Shown piece after piece: positions 8,367-17,528 of a stretch of 18,728 nt of DNA; the stretch's first letter is position 1, and each line of letters begins with the position of its first letter. Below the pieces are notes generated by a model. The model searched no databases and had not been told where the DNA came from. It saw nothing but the letters and a program-made list of their open reading frames with translations. The translations under genes were made by a program, and so were the position numbers. The stretch is from Verrucomicrobiia bacterium. Its GTDB lineage: Bacteria > Verrucomicrobiota > Verrucomicrobiia > Opitutales > Opitutaceae. Where the stretch lies: assembly GCA_030424825.1 (NCBI GenBank), contig JAUHWE010000013.1:1-18728 (forward strand), read 5' to 3'.

Positions 8367-8455
8367 AAGGAATCCGTATTTGCTGGTCAGTCCTTCGACC
8401 TTGCTCTGGATGTTCGACAACTCCCTACCCATGAAAATCCCATTGGATCAAAAAA

Positions 8456-8532
8456 TGTAGGGCACCGCTTGCGGCGACCGCACAAGGTCATTGGATTTTA
8501 ATGACGCGGACGCCGCAAGCGGCACCCCTACA
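8456..8532. repeat. Long imperfect hairpin between convergent genes (possible bidirectional terminator or small repeat element)
   Basis: The arms at 8456-8481 and 8506-8532 pair almost throughout. The left begins TGTAGGGCACCGCTTGCGGC and the right ends CCGCAAGCGGCACCCCTACA, with few mismatches. The loop contains a second short inverted repeat, GTCATT (8487-8492) with AATGAC (8499-8504). The sulfatase gene ends 90 bp to the left on the plus strand and the DUF1501 gene ends 7 bp to the right on the minus strand, so a hairpin here could stop both transcripts. No T-tract follows the stem. The left half resembles the sequence at 13234-13273, suggesting a dispersed repeat family. Confidence 0.8.
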
Positions 8533-8538
8533 AGTCGT

Positions 8539-9960
8539 CTAGATCAAAATGTCCTTCACTGCGTTTCCGTGCACGTCCGTCAAACGGAAGTCGCGTCCTT
8601 GGAAGCGATAGGTAAGGCGCTCGTGGTCGAAACCGAGTGTATGGAGTAAAGTCGCATTGAGGTCGTGCACATGTACTGGATTCTCGATGACATTAAAACC
8701 AAAGTCATCCGTGGCTCCGTGGACGTATCCACCTTTGATTCCACCCCCGGCCAGCATCATCGTGAAGGCACGGTTGTGGTGGTCGCGTCCGTCGTCAGTT
8801 CCTTGAGCCATGGGCGTCCGTCCAAACTCGCCACCCCAAACGACCAGCGTGTCTTTCAGCATGTCTCTATCCTTAAGATCTTGAAGGAGGGCCGCGAATG
8901 GCTGGTCCGTATCCAGGCAATTCTTCCGGAGACTCTTGTCCAAGTTGTTGTGTTGGTCCCACGCTTCGTGAAAAAGCTGTACAAAGCGGACATCCCGCTC
9001 GAGAAGCCGACGAGCCAGAAGACAATTGCGCCCAAAACTGGTTTCGCTGGTCTCTTTGATATTGTAGGCGTCGAGCGTCTCCTGGGATTCCTGTGACAGA
9101 TCCATCAATTCAGGGGCGCTGGACTGCAAGCGATAGGCGGTTTCATAAGCTTGAATTCGAGTAGCCGTTTCGGGATCTGCCATCTCGTCCAAGGTTTGCT
9201 GATTTAATCGCTTGAGCGTGTCCAGGGCCGCTCGCTGAGCTTTGGCATCGTATCCTTTCGGATTGGACAAATAGAGAATCGGATCCCCTTGATTTCGAAA
9301 GGGGACACCGCCATAAACAGAGGGAAGAAAGCCGCAGCCATAGTTGCTCGCGCCTCCGCTGGTTCCTTTTGCGCTGTTCAATACGACATAGCCGGGCAAT
9401 TCCTCGCTTTCGCTCCCGAGTCCATATAGGGTCCAGGACCCGAGGCAAGGTCGACCGAATTCAGAATGCCCCGTACTCAACATGATTTGCGCCGGAGCAT
9501 GGTTGACCGCATCGGTTTGCATGGAGCGGATAAAGCAGATGTCGTCTACGTGTTTGGCGACATGGGGTAGCAAGTCACTGATTTCGATGCCACTTTGCCC
9601 ATGTCGTGAAAACCCGTACTTCGTTCCTAGTAAAGCTGAATTGGGATGGATAAACGCCGCCCGATAGTTTTCTAGCAATGAGGCTGGGGGTAGCTCGCCG
9701 CTTCGCTTAACCAATTCAGGTTTGTGGTCGAAAAGATCGATATGACTGGGCGCTCCGGCTTGGAAAATGTAGATGACACGCTTTGCCGTGGGAGCAAAAT
9801 GAGGAATTCGGGGAGTGAGGGGATTCTGCGATGCTGCGGCGCCTGCGTTGCGGGAAAAGAGGGTGTTTAAAGCGATGCCAGCCATGCCAACTCCACAATT
9901 GCGGAGAAACCAGCGACGGGATTGAAGAGTTCCGAGTTCTTTACGTATTTCGTTATCCAT
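8539..9960 (-). CDS. Tat-exported DUF1501 protein, second copy
   Basis: Starting at ATG 9960 (complement) gives 473 residues. The longer frame to 10023 is rejected because it runs into the upstream gene, which stops at 9966, leaving 5 bp between the two. A twin-arginine signal is seen at SRRWFLRNCGVGMAGIALN (residues 14-32), with a likely cleavage after the GAAAS region near 44. DUF1501 landmarks parallel the first copy: GAPSHIDLFD (69-78), WDQHNNLDK (334-342), WGGEFGRTP (375-383), GRDHHN (391-396) and HVHDLNATLLH (430-440). Where copy one has WDTHANHEK, this copy has WDQHNNLDK, losing the second histidine. Copies share the fold but are clearly diverged, so this is not a recent duplication. 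It probably acts with its upstream DUF1549/DUF1553 partner in the cell envelope. The substrate is unknown. Confidence 0.93.
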   Translation of the reverse strand: MDNEIRKELGTLQSRRWFLRNCGVGMAGIALNTLFSRNAGAAASQNPLTPRIPHFAPTAKRVIYIFQAGAPSHIDLFDHKPELVKRSGELPPASLLENYRAAFIHPNSALLGTKYGFSRHGQSGIEISDLLPHVAKHVDDICFIRSMQTDAVNHAPAQIMLSTGHSEFGRPCLGSWTLYGLGSESEELPGYVVLNSAKGTSGGASNYGCGFLPSVYGGVPFRNQGDPILYLSNPKGYDAKAQRAALDTLKRLNQQTLDEMADPETATRIQAYETAYRLQSSAPELMDLSQESQETLDAYNIKETSETSFGRNCLLARRLLERDVRFVQLFHEAWDQHNNLDKSLRKNCLDTDQPFAALLQDLKDRDMLKDTLVVWGGEFGRTPMAQGTDDGRDHHNRAFTMMLAGGGIKGGYVHGATDDFGFNVIENPVHVHDLNATLLHTLGFDHERLTYRFQGRDFRLTDVHGNAVKDILI

Positions 9961-9965
9961 TACGA

Positions 9966-12900
9966 CTAATTCTTGGTTAGAGTTTCGTCCAGGTTCAGGA
10001 GGACTCGAGATGCGATCGCCCAAGATGCTAACTCTCTTGGCGAAACGCCCTCCGGTAGATCGGGCGGGTTTTCGGTATCAATGTAGGCGATCTCCTGAGT
10101 ATCCAGCCATCCGTCGGCAAGACGTTCACTTTGCTCGACGATCAGTTGGTTGACTTCCTTGATTTCTAGTTCAGTTGCAGGGCGTCCAGTAGTGAGCAGA
10201 TATCCGTAGTTGATTCGTGACCTGTTGCCGACCCCGCCTTCTTTTAGAATTCTTAGGGCGAGTGCTTTGGCGGATTCAACGAAGATAGGTTCGTTGAGCG
10301 ACGTAAGTGCAGAAAGGGGAGAATTGGTGCGACCTCTCCTGACGCAGGAAAAATCGGCATTTGGCGCGTCGAAAGAAGCTAAGGTCGGATCCGGCATGGC
10401 TCGTTTCCGGAATATATACAAGGATCTGCGGTATCGGTTTTCGTCCGTGGTTTCTTTCCAGTACTCTGGTATGAAAAAATTGTCGTTGATCACCGTTTCG
10501 GGGATGGGAGGAAAAATGCTTGGTCCCCCAATTTTGTGTTTCAGGAGTCCAGATGTAGACAGCGCTATATCGCGAATTACCTCGGCGTCTGCTCGAAATC
10601 GAGGCCCCCGCGCGAAGAGTCGGTTTCTCGGATCCTTCTCCTGTAGGTCAGGTCGATTGCGGGAAGTCTGCTGGTAGGTCTTGCTGGATACGATGGTTTT
10701 GATAAGTTGCTTCTGACTCCATCCCGTCTCAAGAAACTCTACAGCGAGCCAGTCGAGAATATTCTGATACTCGGGAATCGGGGCGCGTGTTCCGAAATCT
10801 TCCGGAGTGGTCACCAGTCCCTCTCCGAACAGAGTCTGCCAAATCCGGTTGACCTGAACGCGAGCCGTCAGCGGAGCCTCTTCGCTTGTTGCCCAACGCG
10901 CGAGATCGAGACGTGTTGGATTGTCACGGCTAAGCGGATTGAGAACGGCTGGAGTCTGGCGTGCCACCGCATGGGCGGGATGATTCCATTCTCCCTTGCT
11001 CAAGAGTCGAGTGACTCGTTTAAACTCGGGATCTGTATCCATCGTATGGAGAACGCTTGTTTTCGCTTCGGGGAATTTTGACTCCTGTAAAGCAATCTCC
11101 TCGTTTATTTCACAGAATTCTTCTTCGCTTTTTCTCCAGGCCCGAAAGATAGCGGAAGCCTCTTCATCAGTGCGTTCGTCTACGTCTTTTTGCAGGGCAA
11201 GCATTGCCGCGTGGTCAAAGGAAGGCACTTTGAGGTCGGTGGAGTCTGTGAGTGAAAAGCGAAACCGGCCGAGTTGCTGATTGTCCCGTCCGTTGAGACT
11301 GCCTCCGTGATTCTGGATCAGCTTTACTCGAATCTCGCTACCTTCGGGCATGGCGAGCGGCTCTTTAAACCGGATGCTCGCGACGGAATCCGTGTGGCGG
11401 AGGACGGGTCCACGGTCCGGGCTCCAAGCAGTTGTATCGTCTCCATCCACTAGAAATCTCGCTGGTCCCACGCGACGCTTCTTGTCAGGATCTTTGGTCT
11501 TGTGGTGAAAGTAGTCCTTTAGCCCGCTGACTTCCGGATTGAAGTCTGCCCAAGCTTCACCCAGTTCGACTTGGGTCCAATCATCTTCTCCCGGCCATTT
11601 GCGATAAACCTCCCACTCGCTGATGGCGAAAGTGCCCCAATAGCTGCGTCCGGGTCCTCGATAAGGCAGGTCTCCGTGGGTGAGCGCTTCGAGTCGCATA
11701 CCGGTAACCATGGGGAGGTTGGACGCTCCCTCGATTAAGGTAACTCCGATCACGCTCGGGTGACCTTGAATTAAGATACTGTGATCGTGGAGCTCTTCGG
11801 GATGGTTCAAGCCGCCTACCCAATTTTGTAGGTGAGTATCCCAGATTTTCCATTTGGCGCTGGCAGCCCTTTGCTCGGATTCCCATTGGGCAAGCCGCGA
11901 CGGCCAGTCCGGATTGTGGGTCTTTAATTGCGCCTCGAGCGCAGCGACTTTCCGATTGATGGCGTCGATCTCTTTTAACTGGGATTTGGAATAAACCCAG
12001 GATTGGGCTTCATGGGTATCGTTGAAGAAGGAATACAGCCCGAAATACTCTTCATGGGAAATGGGATCGTATTTGTGGGAGTGACACTGGGCGCATTGAA
12101 GCGTGAGCCCAAGGGTCGCTTTACCGAAGCAATCTACGCGGTCAAATATCCCTTTGATTCGGAATTCTTCCGGAATGATTGCGCCCTCCTCATTGATCAT
12201 TCCGTTGCGCATGAATCCTGTGGCAATGATCTGGTTCTGCGTTGCATTGGGAAGGAGGTCGCCAGCGAGCTGCTCGATGAGGAACTGATCGTAGGGCATG
12301 TCGTCGTTCAAGGCGTTTATGACCCATTCCCGGTAGATCCATTGGTCACGCATTTTATCTTTTTCGAATCCGTTTGTGTCGGCGTAGCGAGCAACGTCCA
12401 ACCAGTGCCGGGCCCACTTCTCACCGAATTCGGGACGGCCCATGAGATCGTTGATGAGCGACTCCACGCTTTGGGAACGATTCATTGCATAGGCATCGAG
12501 AAAAGGCGGGATCTCCTCCGGGCTGGGAGGCAGCCCGATCAGGTCCAAGTAAATTCTTCTCAAAAGGGTATGGGGGTCGGCTTGAGGTGAAGGCTTGATT
12601 CCCTCAGATTTAAGGCGATCTCGAACAAACGCGTCGATTGGGTGCTCCGCGATACTGGGCGGAACTGATTTCTCGGGCGTTTCAAACGCCCAATGACTAT
12701 CGTACTGTCCACCTTCTTGGATCCATTGGAAAAGGATGTCTTTTTCTGACTGGGACAGTTCCTTCTTGGAATCGAGCGGCGGCATACGCTCCTCCGAAAA
12801 TTCCGAACTAATCAAATAGATTAGCTCGCTGGCTTCGGGGTCGCCCGGGACCACGGCCGCAATACCGTCACGCTCAGCGTAGGCTCCGTCAGGGGTGTCG

Positions 12901-13064
12901 AGGCGCAATTCGGCTTCACGAGAATTTTCGTCCGGTCCATGGCAGTCGAAACAGTTGCCCGACAGAATGGGCAGGACGTCGCGGGAGTAGTCAATCGAGG
13001 GATCCTCCGCCAATACAGCAAAAGGAAAAACGACAACGAGTAATGTAGAAAACGTGCGTGGCAT
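9966..13064 (-). CDS. Secreted PSCyt1-DUF1549-DUF1553 (PSD1 family) cytochrome-containing protein, full-length form
   Basis: A 1032-residue exported protein. The signal peptide is MPRTFSTLLVVVFPFAVLA (1-19). Residues about 25-120 are a planctomycete-type cytochrome c domain (PSCyt1): heme motif CFDCH (Cys38, Cys41, His42) and probable distal ligand Met94 in ERMPP. Residues about 140-350 are DUF1549 (PSCyt2), with a second CxxCH, CAQCHSHKYDPI (Cys324, Cys327, His328). A short coiled-coil-like segment (about 361-382) precedes a beta-rich region (about 405-620) that resembles a carbohydrate-binding-like insert (VIGVTLIEGASNL, ISEWEVYRK, FLVDGDDTTAWSPDRGP). Residues about 690-1000 are DUF1553 (ARVQVNRIWQTLFGEG, SSKTYQQTSRN). 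Length and layout are typical of the family. It is the first gene of a two-gene unit with the DUF1501 gene. The enzymatic role is not established; electron transfer linked to extracellular substrate breakdown is inference. Confidence 0.94.
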   Translation of the reverse strand: MPRTFSTLLVVVFPFAVLAEDPSIDYSRDVLPILSGNCFDCHGPDENSREAELRLDTPDGAYAERDGIAAVVPGDPEASELIYLISSEFSEERMPPLDSKKELSQSEKDILFQWIQEGGQYDSHWAFETPEKSVPPSIAEHPIDAFVRDRLKSEGIKPSPQADPHTLLRRIYLDLIGLPPSPEEIPPFLDAYAMNRSQSVESLINDLMGRPEFGEKWARHWLDVARYADTNGFEKDKMRDQWIYREWVINALNDDMPYDQFLIEQLAGDLLPNATQNQIIATGFMRNGMINEEGAIIPEEFRIKGIFDRVDCFGKATLGLTLQCAQCHSHKYDPISHEEYFGLYSFFNDTHEAQSWVYSKSQLKEIDAINRKVAALEAQLKTHNPDWPSRLAQWESEQRAASAKWKIWDTHLQNWVGGLNHPEELHDHSILIQGHPSVIGVTLIEGASNLPMVTGMRLEALTHGDLPYRGPGRSYWGTFAISEWEVYRKWPGEDDWTQVELGEAWADFNPEVSGLKDYFHHKTKDPDKKRRVGPARFLVDGDDTTAWSPDRGPVLRHTDSVASIRFKEPLAMPEGSEIRVKLIQNHGGSLNGRDNQQLGRFRFSLTDSTDLKVPSFDHAAMLALQKDVDERTDEEASAIFRAWRKSEEEFCEINEEIALQESKFPEAKTSVLHTMDTDPEFKRVTRLLSKGEWNHPAHAVARQTPAVLNPLSRDNPTRLDLARWATSEEAPLTARVQVNRIWQTLFGEGLVTTPEDFGTRAPIPEYQNILDWLAVEFLETGWSQKQLIKTIVSSKTYQQTSRNRPDLQEKDPRNRLFARGPRFRADAEVIRDIALSTSGLLKHKIGGPSIFPPIPETVINDNFFIPEYWKETTDENRYRRSLYIFRKRAMPDPTLASFDAPNADFSCVRRGRTNSPLSALTSLNEPIFVESAKALALRILKEGGVGNRSRINYGYLLTTGRPATELEIKEVNQLIVEQSERLADGWLDTQEIAYIDTENPPDLPEGVSPRELASWAIASRVLLNLDETLTKN

Positions 13065-13233
13065 AGGGTACTGCTAAGAAGGAACGGGTTCAGATATTGA
13101 ATAAATCCTCTTATGGAATCCAAACGTGGCGATCAATTCGAAATTGCTCAATAGAAATGGCGGATCGAGTCGGCAAATTTCTATTTTAAAGGCTGTCAAA
13201 TTTAACCCTGTCTAACGCTGCATTGCTAGTTGG

Positions 13234-13273
13234 TAGGGCAACCACCTCCGGGAGTGCCGCACAAGGAGATCAT
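13234..13273. repeat. Second member of the TAGGGCA...CCGCACAAGG repeat
   Basis: It starts TAGGGCA (13234-13240) and carries CCGCACAAGG (13257-13266), then TCAT. The same blocks occur at 8458-8464, 8478-8487 and 8488-8491 in the hairpin between the convergent genes. The middle differs: here it is centred on CCTCCGGGAG, which can form a small bulged stem. It lies 37 bp beyond the 3' end of the 1405-residue gene, so it may end that transcript or be a degenerate mobile repeat. Confidence 0.5.
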
Positions 13274-13310
13274 AAAAACGCGGCTTTTCCGATCAATAAA
13301 CATCCTCTCG

Positions 13311-16300
13311 CTAGAGTGACGCTAAGTACTTGATCAGTTCGATCACTTCTCGTTCCTGCAAATTGTCCAGCAAGCCGGGAGGCATCATGGATTGCGGCGA
13401 TTGGGTGATGGAAACAATCTCTGCCCGGGGAATGGTCGTTGTCTCGGAAAGGATTTTCAGAGTCACCGCAGTATCGGTTTGCTGATCAAGAATGCCGGAA
13501 AGCGTTTGTCCCGACCTTGTTTTGATAATGGATATCGCGTAGTCGCTACCGACGACGGCATTGGGGTCCATGATGTTCTCCAGAAAGTAGCGGGCTCCAT
13601 TGGAGCCGGAACCTCTTAAGTCGGGACCAACGTTGGCGTCTGTAGGGCTTGGCTGGTGACAAGCTGCGCAGAGGGATTCGTACCGCGCTTTTCCGGCAAG
13701 CAGGTTGAAGGCCCAGAGTGGGGCCTCGGAATATTTTTCCTCCCATTCGTCAATGCGATCTTGAAGGCCTTGGGGGGTCGAGTTGACTTTGCCCCAGACC
13801 AGGGCGAGCTTTTCGTCCACCAGCGGGCTGTTCAAATTACTCAACGCCCGAGCGTAGTAGGCGGTCATGAGAGAACGGTCCACTTTGCTGGAATTCATGG
13901 CGTCGAGTAGCGCTACCGCAAAGGATTCCTTCTGGGTGAGCGCACTCAGGGCGGCTGCTTTTTCCGTTTGGTTGAAGGTATCGAATCGATCAAGCAACCG
14001 TTTCGCGATATCGGGTCGATTTAATCGCGGAGCCAGGCGAATCGCGTCCTCGCGAAAAGCGGGATCATCAATCATCGAAATCAACGTGTCTATGGATTGG
14101 GGATCCAGTGCGTTGGCCAAAGCAGTGAAGGCATCCTTGCGTTTAGGAAGCGATACCGTTGTATCCGTCAGCGTATCACGCAATTTTGGATAGATTGATT
14201 GGTCGCCGAACAAGGATCCTAGTTCCAGAGCAAGGCTGGTGACACGTGGGTTGGAATGGTTGTAGAGAGCAGGTGAAACGCGAGACCATGACGCAGGCTT
14301 AGCGAGGCCGAATTGCCCGTTTAGGCCAAGGGAGACCGCTTCGATGATAGGTTGCGGATCATCAGTGGTCTCGAGTTGGGAGAGAACCCGCTCTAGCGGC
14401 GTTCCCTGCAGGGTCGAGGCGTACCAATTTGCGTAATGGGAGAGGGCGGGGAATGCGGATTTCTCGACAATCTCGAACGCCCGATCCGGATCGCTTTTCA
14501 TCAGAGGGGCTAAACCGTACCAAACCATTTTGGGCAGATATCGGTCGCTTGCATCCTCCGAATGGCGGGAAAGCGATTCGCTGAGAGCCCATCCGGTCGC
14601 GGCGGGGAGTCGCTGGATGGCTGAAGCCAAGTACAAGCGCACAACCGGAGATGGGTCGGAAGCGGCCATCTCGACAAAGCGCTGACGCAAAATTTGCGAA
14701 ACGGCCCGGTCGTCGGCGAGCAATTGAATGGTCCAGGCCCGAACATACTCATTCTCATCTCGGAGTAGTTTCTTGGCCAGTGGGTTGTCAATTGCCCCAA
14801 TGGCATGAAGTGTCCAAAGGGCTCGTAAGCGACGAGTGGAATCTTTGTGATTCAGGGCCATCTCTACGAGATCAGCGGTCGCCCGGCTGTCGATAGCTCC
14901 CTGAGCCGAACGCTCCCGGAGAAGCCGTCGGGCGGTACGGGAGAACCAGTCGTTCTTGTGGAGCTGGAACGCTACGAGCTCTGTATCTGAAGCGTCTTTC
15001 AAATTGACTTTGACGGGTTGAAACGTCTCGGCCCAGCTCATTCGGTAAAGGCGGCCGTTGCCCCGGTCCCATTGTTCGCTATTGGGGTTGTGGCAATGTT
15101 GCGTATCCACCCAGTCCGATACGTAGACGGCTCCGTCAGGCCCATACTTCAGCTCGACTGCCACGTACGCGGGGTCGGGGCTGTAGAGGAGGTCTTTGCC
15201 GGCGTGAACCGTATTGTATCCACTTCCTTCTAGGAGATTGACCATGTGATTGAGCTGATGCCCGTGCAAATTGTGGGAGAAGAGATGATCCCTATATTCA
15301 TTCGGCCAATTGTCGCCGAGATAGATCATGGATCCCACCAGAGAATGTCCTCCATAGACGGCCCGACTACCGGCTTTGCCCGCACCCCCTTCCCCGTGGC
15401 CGTAGCGTGCGGATGCCATCAGGTAATTCCGAAATACGTCGAAACCGGGAGGCGCTCGTCCCGACACGAATTCCGCATGCCCGCGGTTAGCTTGATTCCA
15501 ATAGTGACCTCCTTGGACGACCAGTGTCGTGGGGCCGCCACCCCAGCGACTGCGGCAATGCGTCATGAAGAGCTGACCCATTTCATTGAAGTCAAGTCCC
15601 CAAGGATTGCTGCCACCGTGTCCGAATATTTCGAATTCGTGACGGGTGGGGTGATAGCGCCAAACACCCGCGCTGAGGGATTGGCGTTCCTTTTCGGAAG
15701 TGCCGGGTTTGCCGATCATCGCGTAGTTGAAAATGCCTTGAATCCCGTAGAGCCAGCCGTCTGGCCCCCAGGCAAAACTGTTGAGCGTTTCATGAGTGTC
15801 CTGATATCCAAAGCCATCCAGCAGAACGATAGGGTCGGTATCAGGTATGTCGTTACCGTCTTTGTCAGGGATAAAGAGAAGTTCCGGAGCCGCTCCCACC
15901 CAGACGCCGCCATGTCCCACTTCCAAGCCGCTGGCCAGGTTGAGCCCTTCGGCGAATACTTTGCGTGACTCAAACTGCCCATCGCCATCGGCGTCTTCAA
16001 AAATGACTATTTTGTCCAAGCCCTCGCCCTTCGGGCGTTTGGTGGGGTAGCTGTAAGCTTCGATCACCCAAATGCGTCCGCGGGCATCAAAGGTGAAAGC
16101 AATGGGTTGATGGAGATCGGGTTCTGCCGCAATTCGTTCTACTTGGAAGCCGGGCGCGACAGACATGCCATTGAGCGTGAAGCCTCCGTTGCCGGAAGTT
16201 TGGATTGGGTTGGGGACGAGGTGGGCGAGGATCGGGTTTTCCCGAACCCGCTCGCTGGCAGCGTTTCTCAGCTCTTTTGGCTGCTCCGCGTAGAATCGAA

Positions 16301-17528
16301 AGTCGTCATAGTTCACATGGTGCCCAGAACGCGTTCCCTGGTCCCTAAGCCGTACGAAGATTTCCTTCCCCAAATGGGGGCTGAGATCGAGATAAGCCCT
16401 CCGCATCGACTCCTCGTTGCGTCCGCGGAAGACGTGGATAACCGTTTTCTTGGCGTCGTTGAGAACGATCTCGACTTGAGTGTGCCGACCGGAACCGCCA
16501 CCCACTAACAGGCTGGCCCAAGGGTGATTAACGTTAAATGGGACGGACGTTAAAGTCCCAACCGCTGAATCTTTGGCCCCCTTGAATCCAGCGATGGAAT
16601 AATCTCCATCCGAATGTTCTAACGCGTCGCGGATCGATTCCGCTTTCACGGGTTGGCCCGCGAAGGCATCGCCGTCCAGAGTCCAGTCACGCAGCGTGCC
16701 GCTCTCGAAGCCAAGGTTCAAAGGGCGCCCAGAAGAGTCGGTGGGGACGACGCCTTTGGGTCCTTCGGCAGGTCTACGGTCGGGGTTTACGGATACCTTA
16801 TGGTCACCGGACTGTAGTTGGCGCAATCTTACATGTCGAAACTGGACAAGCGTGTGCAGCCCGGAATGCAATTGAAAGGCGAGTTGCCCAGACAGATCGC
16901 GCTCATTGGCTTCTCGGTCGACAAGTTCCGAGAAGAGCGTTCCATTGATCTCGACGGAGACGGAATCGCCGCAGGCTATAATTCGATAGTCGTTCCATTC
17001 GTTCTCGCGGAAAAGCACCGCGAATGGGTCCTTGTCAGCAAAGGTTTGCTCTTGGCGTTCCCCCTGCTCATCAATGAGGACGCGAGCACCCCGCTCGACT
17101 AGCAACTTGCGCCCGTGCTCGTCGTAAATGCGGCCTAGCCACACCGCCCCTTGGTCTAAGTCCGCCTGGTAGCCGGAAACGGTATTGATATCAGTGGCCT
17201 GGCAACGAAATTGGATTCCGGAATTCGCTCGTGGGTTGCCGGACAAACGAAATTGTAGCCGAAGCTCGAAGTCGTCGACATCGCCTCCTTTCCAAATGAG
17301 CCAATGGTTTCGCTCGAGACGCTCGCCTTCGGGGATTTCGCCGACAATCGCACCATTCTCGACCCGCCAATAGTCGGGCGAACCTTCCCATCCGTTTAGG
17401 GATTTACCATCGAAGAGCTCGCGAAAATTGGATTGGGCGAGGGTCTTGTTCGGTCCGAAAAGAAATAGGACTATTCCAGCCATCAGAAACGTGATGTACG
17501 AAAATCGAGGGGAGTGTGAGGCTGTCAT
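13311..17528 (-). CDS. Secreted fusion: DUF1080, jelly-roll, PVC-type dehydrogenase-like propeller, HEAT repeats, cytochrome c
   Basis: A 1405-residue exported protein with signal peptide (hydrophobic ITFLMAGIVLFLFG, residues 12-25, cleavage near LAQ at 30-32). Residues about 35-235 are DUF1080, now linked to 3-keto-disaccharide hydrolysis (FRELFDGKSLNGWEGSPDYW; WNDYRI). About 265-425 is a jelly-roll-like region (LGFESGTLRDWTLDGDAFAG). About 445-860 is the PVC-type dehydrogenase-like beta-propeller (APGFQVERIAAEPDLHQPIA, GRIWVIEAY, HGGSNPWGLDFNEMG, YVSDWVDTQHCHNP). About 870-1240 holds HEAT-like helical repeats. Residues about 1280-1405 are the planctomycete-type heme-binding domain with CAACH (1287-1291) and probable distal Met in SMMPPG (1381-1382). 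The chain suggests a soluble or surface-attached sugar-oxidising protein passing electrons to its own heme; this is inference. It is transcribed alone or with the downstream unit 246 bp away. Confidence 0.93.
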   Translation of the reverse strand: MTASHSPRFSYITFLMAGIVLFLFGPNKTLAQSNFRELFDGKSLNGWEGSPDYWRVENGAIVGEIPEGERLERNHWLIWKGGDVDDFELRLQFRLSGNPRANSGIQFRCQATDINTVSGYQADLDQGAVWLGRIYDEHGRKLLVERGARVLIDEQGERQEQTFADKDPFAVLFRENEWNDYRIIACGDSVSVEINGTLFSELVDREANERDLSGQLAFQLHSGLHTLVQFRHVRLRQLQSGDHKVSVNPDRRPAEGPKGVVPTDSSGRPLNLGFESGTLRDWTLDGDAFAGQPVKAESIRDALEHSDGDYSIAGFKGAKDSAVGTLTSVPFNVNHPWASLLVGGGSGRHTQVEIVLNDAKKTVIHVFRGRNEESMRRAYLDLSPHLGKEIFVRLRDQGTRSGHHVNYDDFRFYAEQPKELRNAASERVRENPILAHLVPNPIQTSGNGGFTLNGMSVAPGFQVERIAAEPDLHQPIAFTFDARGRIWVIEAYSYPTKRPKGEGLDKIVIFEDADGDGQFESRKVFAEGLNLASGLEVGHGGVWVGAAPELLFIPDKDGNDIPDTDPIVLLDGFGYQDTHETLNSFAWGPDGWLYGIQGIFNYAMIGKPGTSEKERQSLSAGVWRYHPTRHEFEIFGHGGSNPWGLDFNEMGQLFMTHCRSRWGGGPTTLVVQGGHYWNQANRGHAEFVSGRAPPGFDVFRNYLMASARYGHGEGGAGKAGSRAVYGGHSLVGSMIYLGDNWPNEYRDHLFSHNLHGHQLNHMVNLLEGSGYNTVHAGKDLLYSPDPAYVAVELKYGPDGAVYVSDWVDTQHCHNPNSEQWDRGNGRLYRMSWAETFQPVKVNLKDASDTELVAFQLHKNDWFSRTARRLLRERSAQGAIDSRATADLVEMALNHKDSTRRLRALWTLHAIGAIDNPLAKKLLRDENEYVRAWTIQLLADDRAVSQILRQRFVEMAASDPSPVVRLYLASAIQRLPAATGWALSESLSRHSEDASDRYLPKMVWYGLAPLMKSDPDRAFEIVEKSAFPALSHYANWYASTLQGTPLERVLSQLETTDDPQPIIEAVSLGLNGQFGLAKPASWSRVSPALYNHSNPRVTSLALELGSLFGDQSIYPKLRDTLTDTTVSLPKRKDAFTALANALDPQSIDTLISMIDDPAFREDAIRLAPRLNRPDIAKRLLDRFDTFNQTEKAAALSALTQKESFAVALLDAMNSSKVDRSLMTAYYARALSNLNSPLVDEKLALVWGKVNSTPQGLQDRIDEWEEKYSEAPLWAFNLLAGKARYESLCAACHQPSPTDANVGPDLRGSGSNGARYFLENIMDPNAVVGSDYAISIIKTRSGQTLSGILDQQTDTAVTLKILSETTTIPRAEIVSITQSPQSMMPPGLLDNLQEREVIELIKYLASL

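Noticed and set aside
8446..8549. GATCAAAA on both sides of the 77-bp hairpin as a target-site duplication
   Set aside because: The copies are not immediately next to the hairpin ends and the right copy includes codons at the end of the DUF1501 gene, so chance is likely.
12003..12590. 195-codon open frame on the plus strand
   Set aside because: It is an antisense shadow of the DUF1549 part of the 1032-residue gene and its translation resembles no family.
15246..15968. 240-codon open frame on the plus strand
   Set aside because: It lies entirely antisense within the 1405-residue gene, whose sense frame has clear domain matches.
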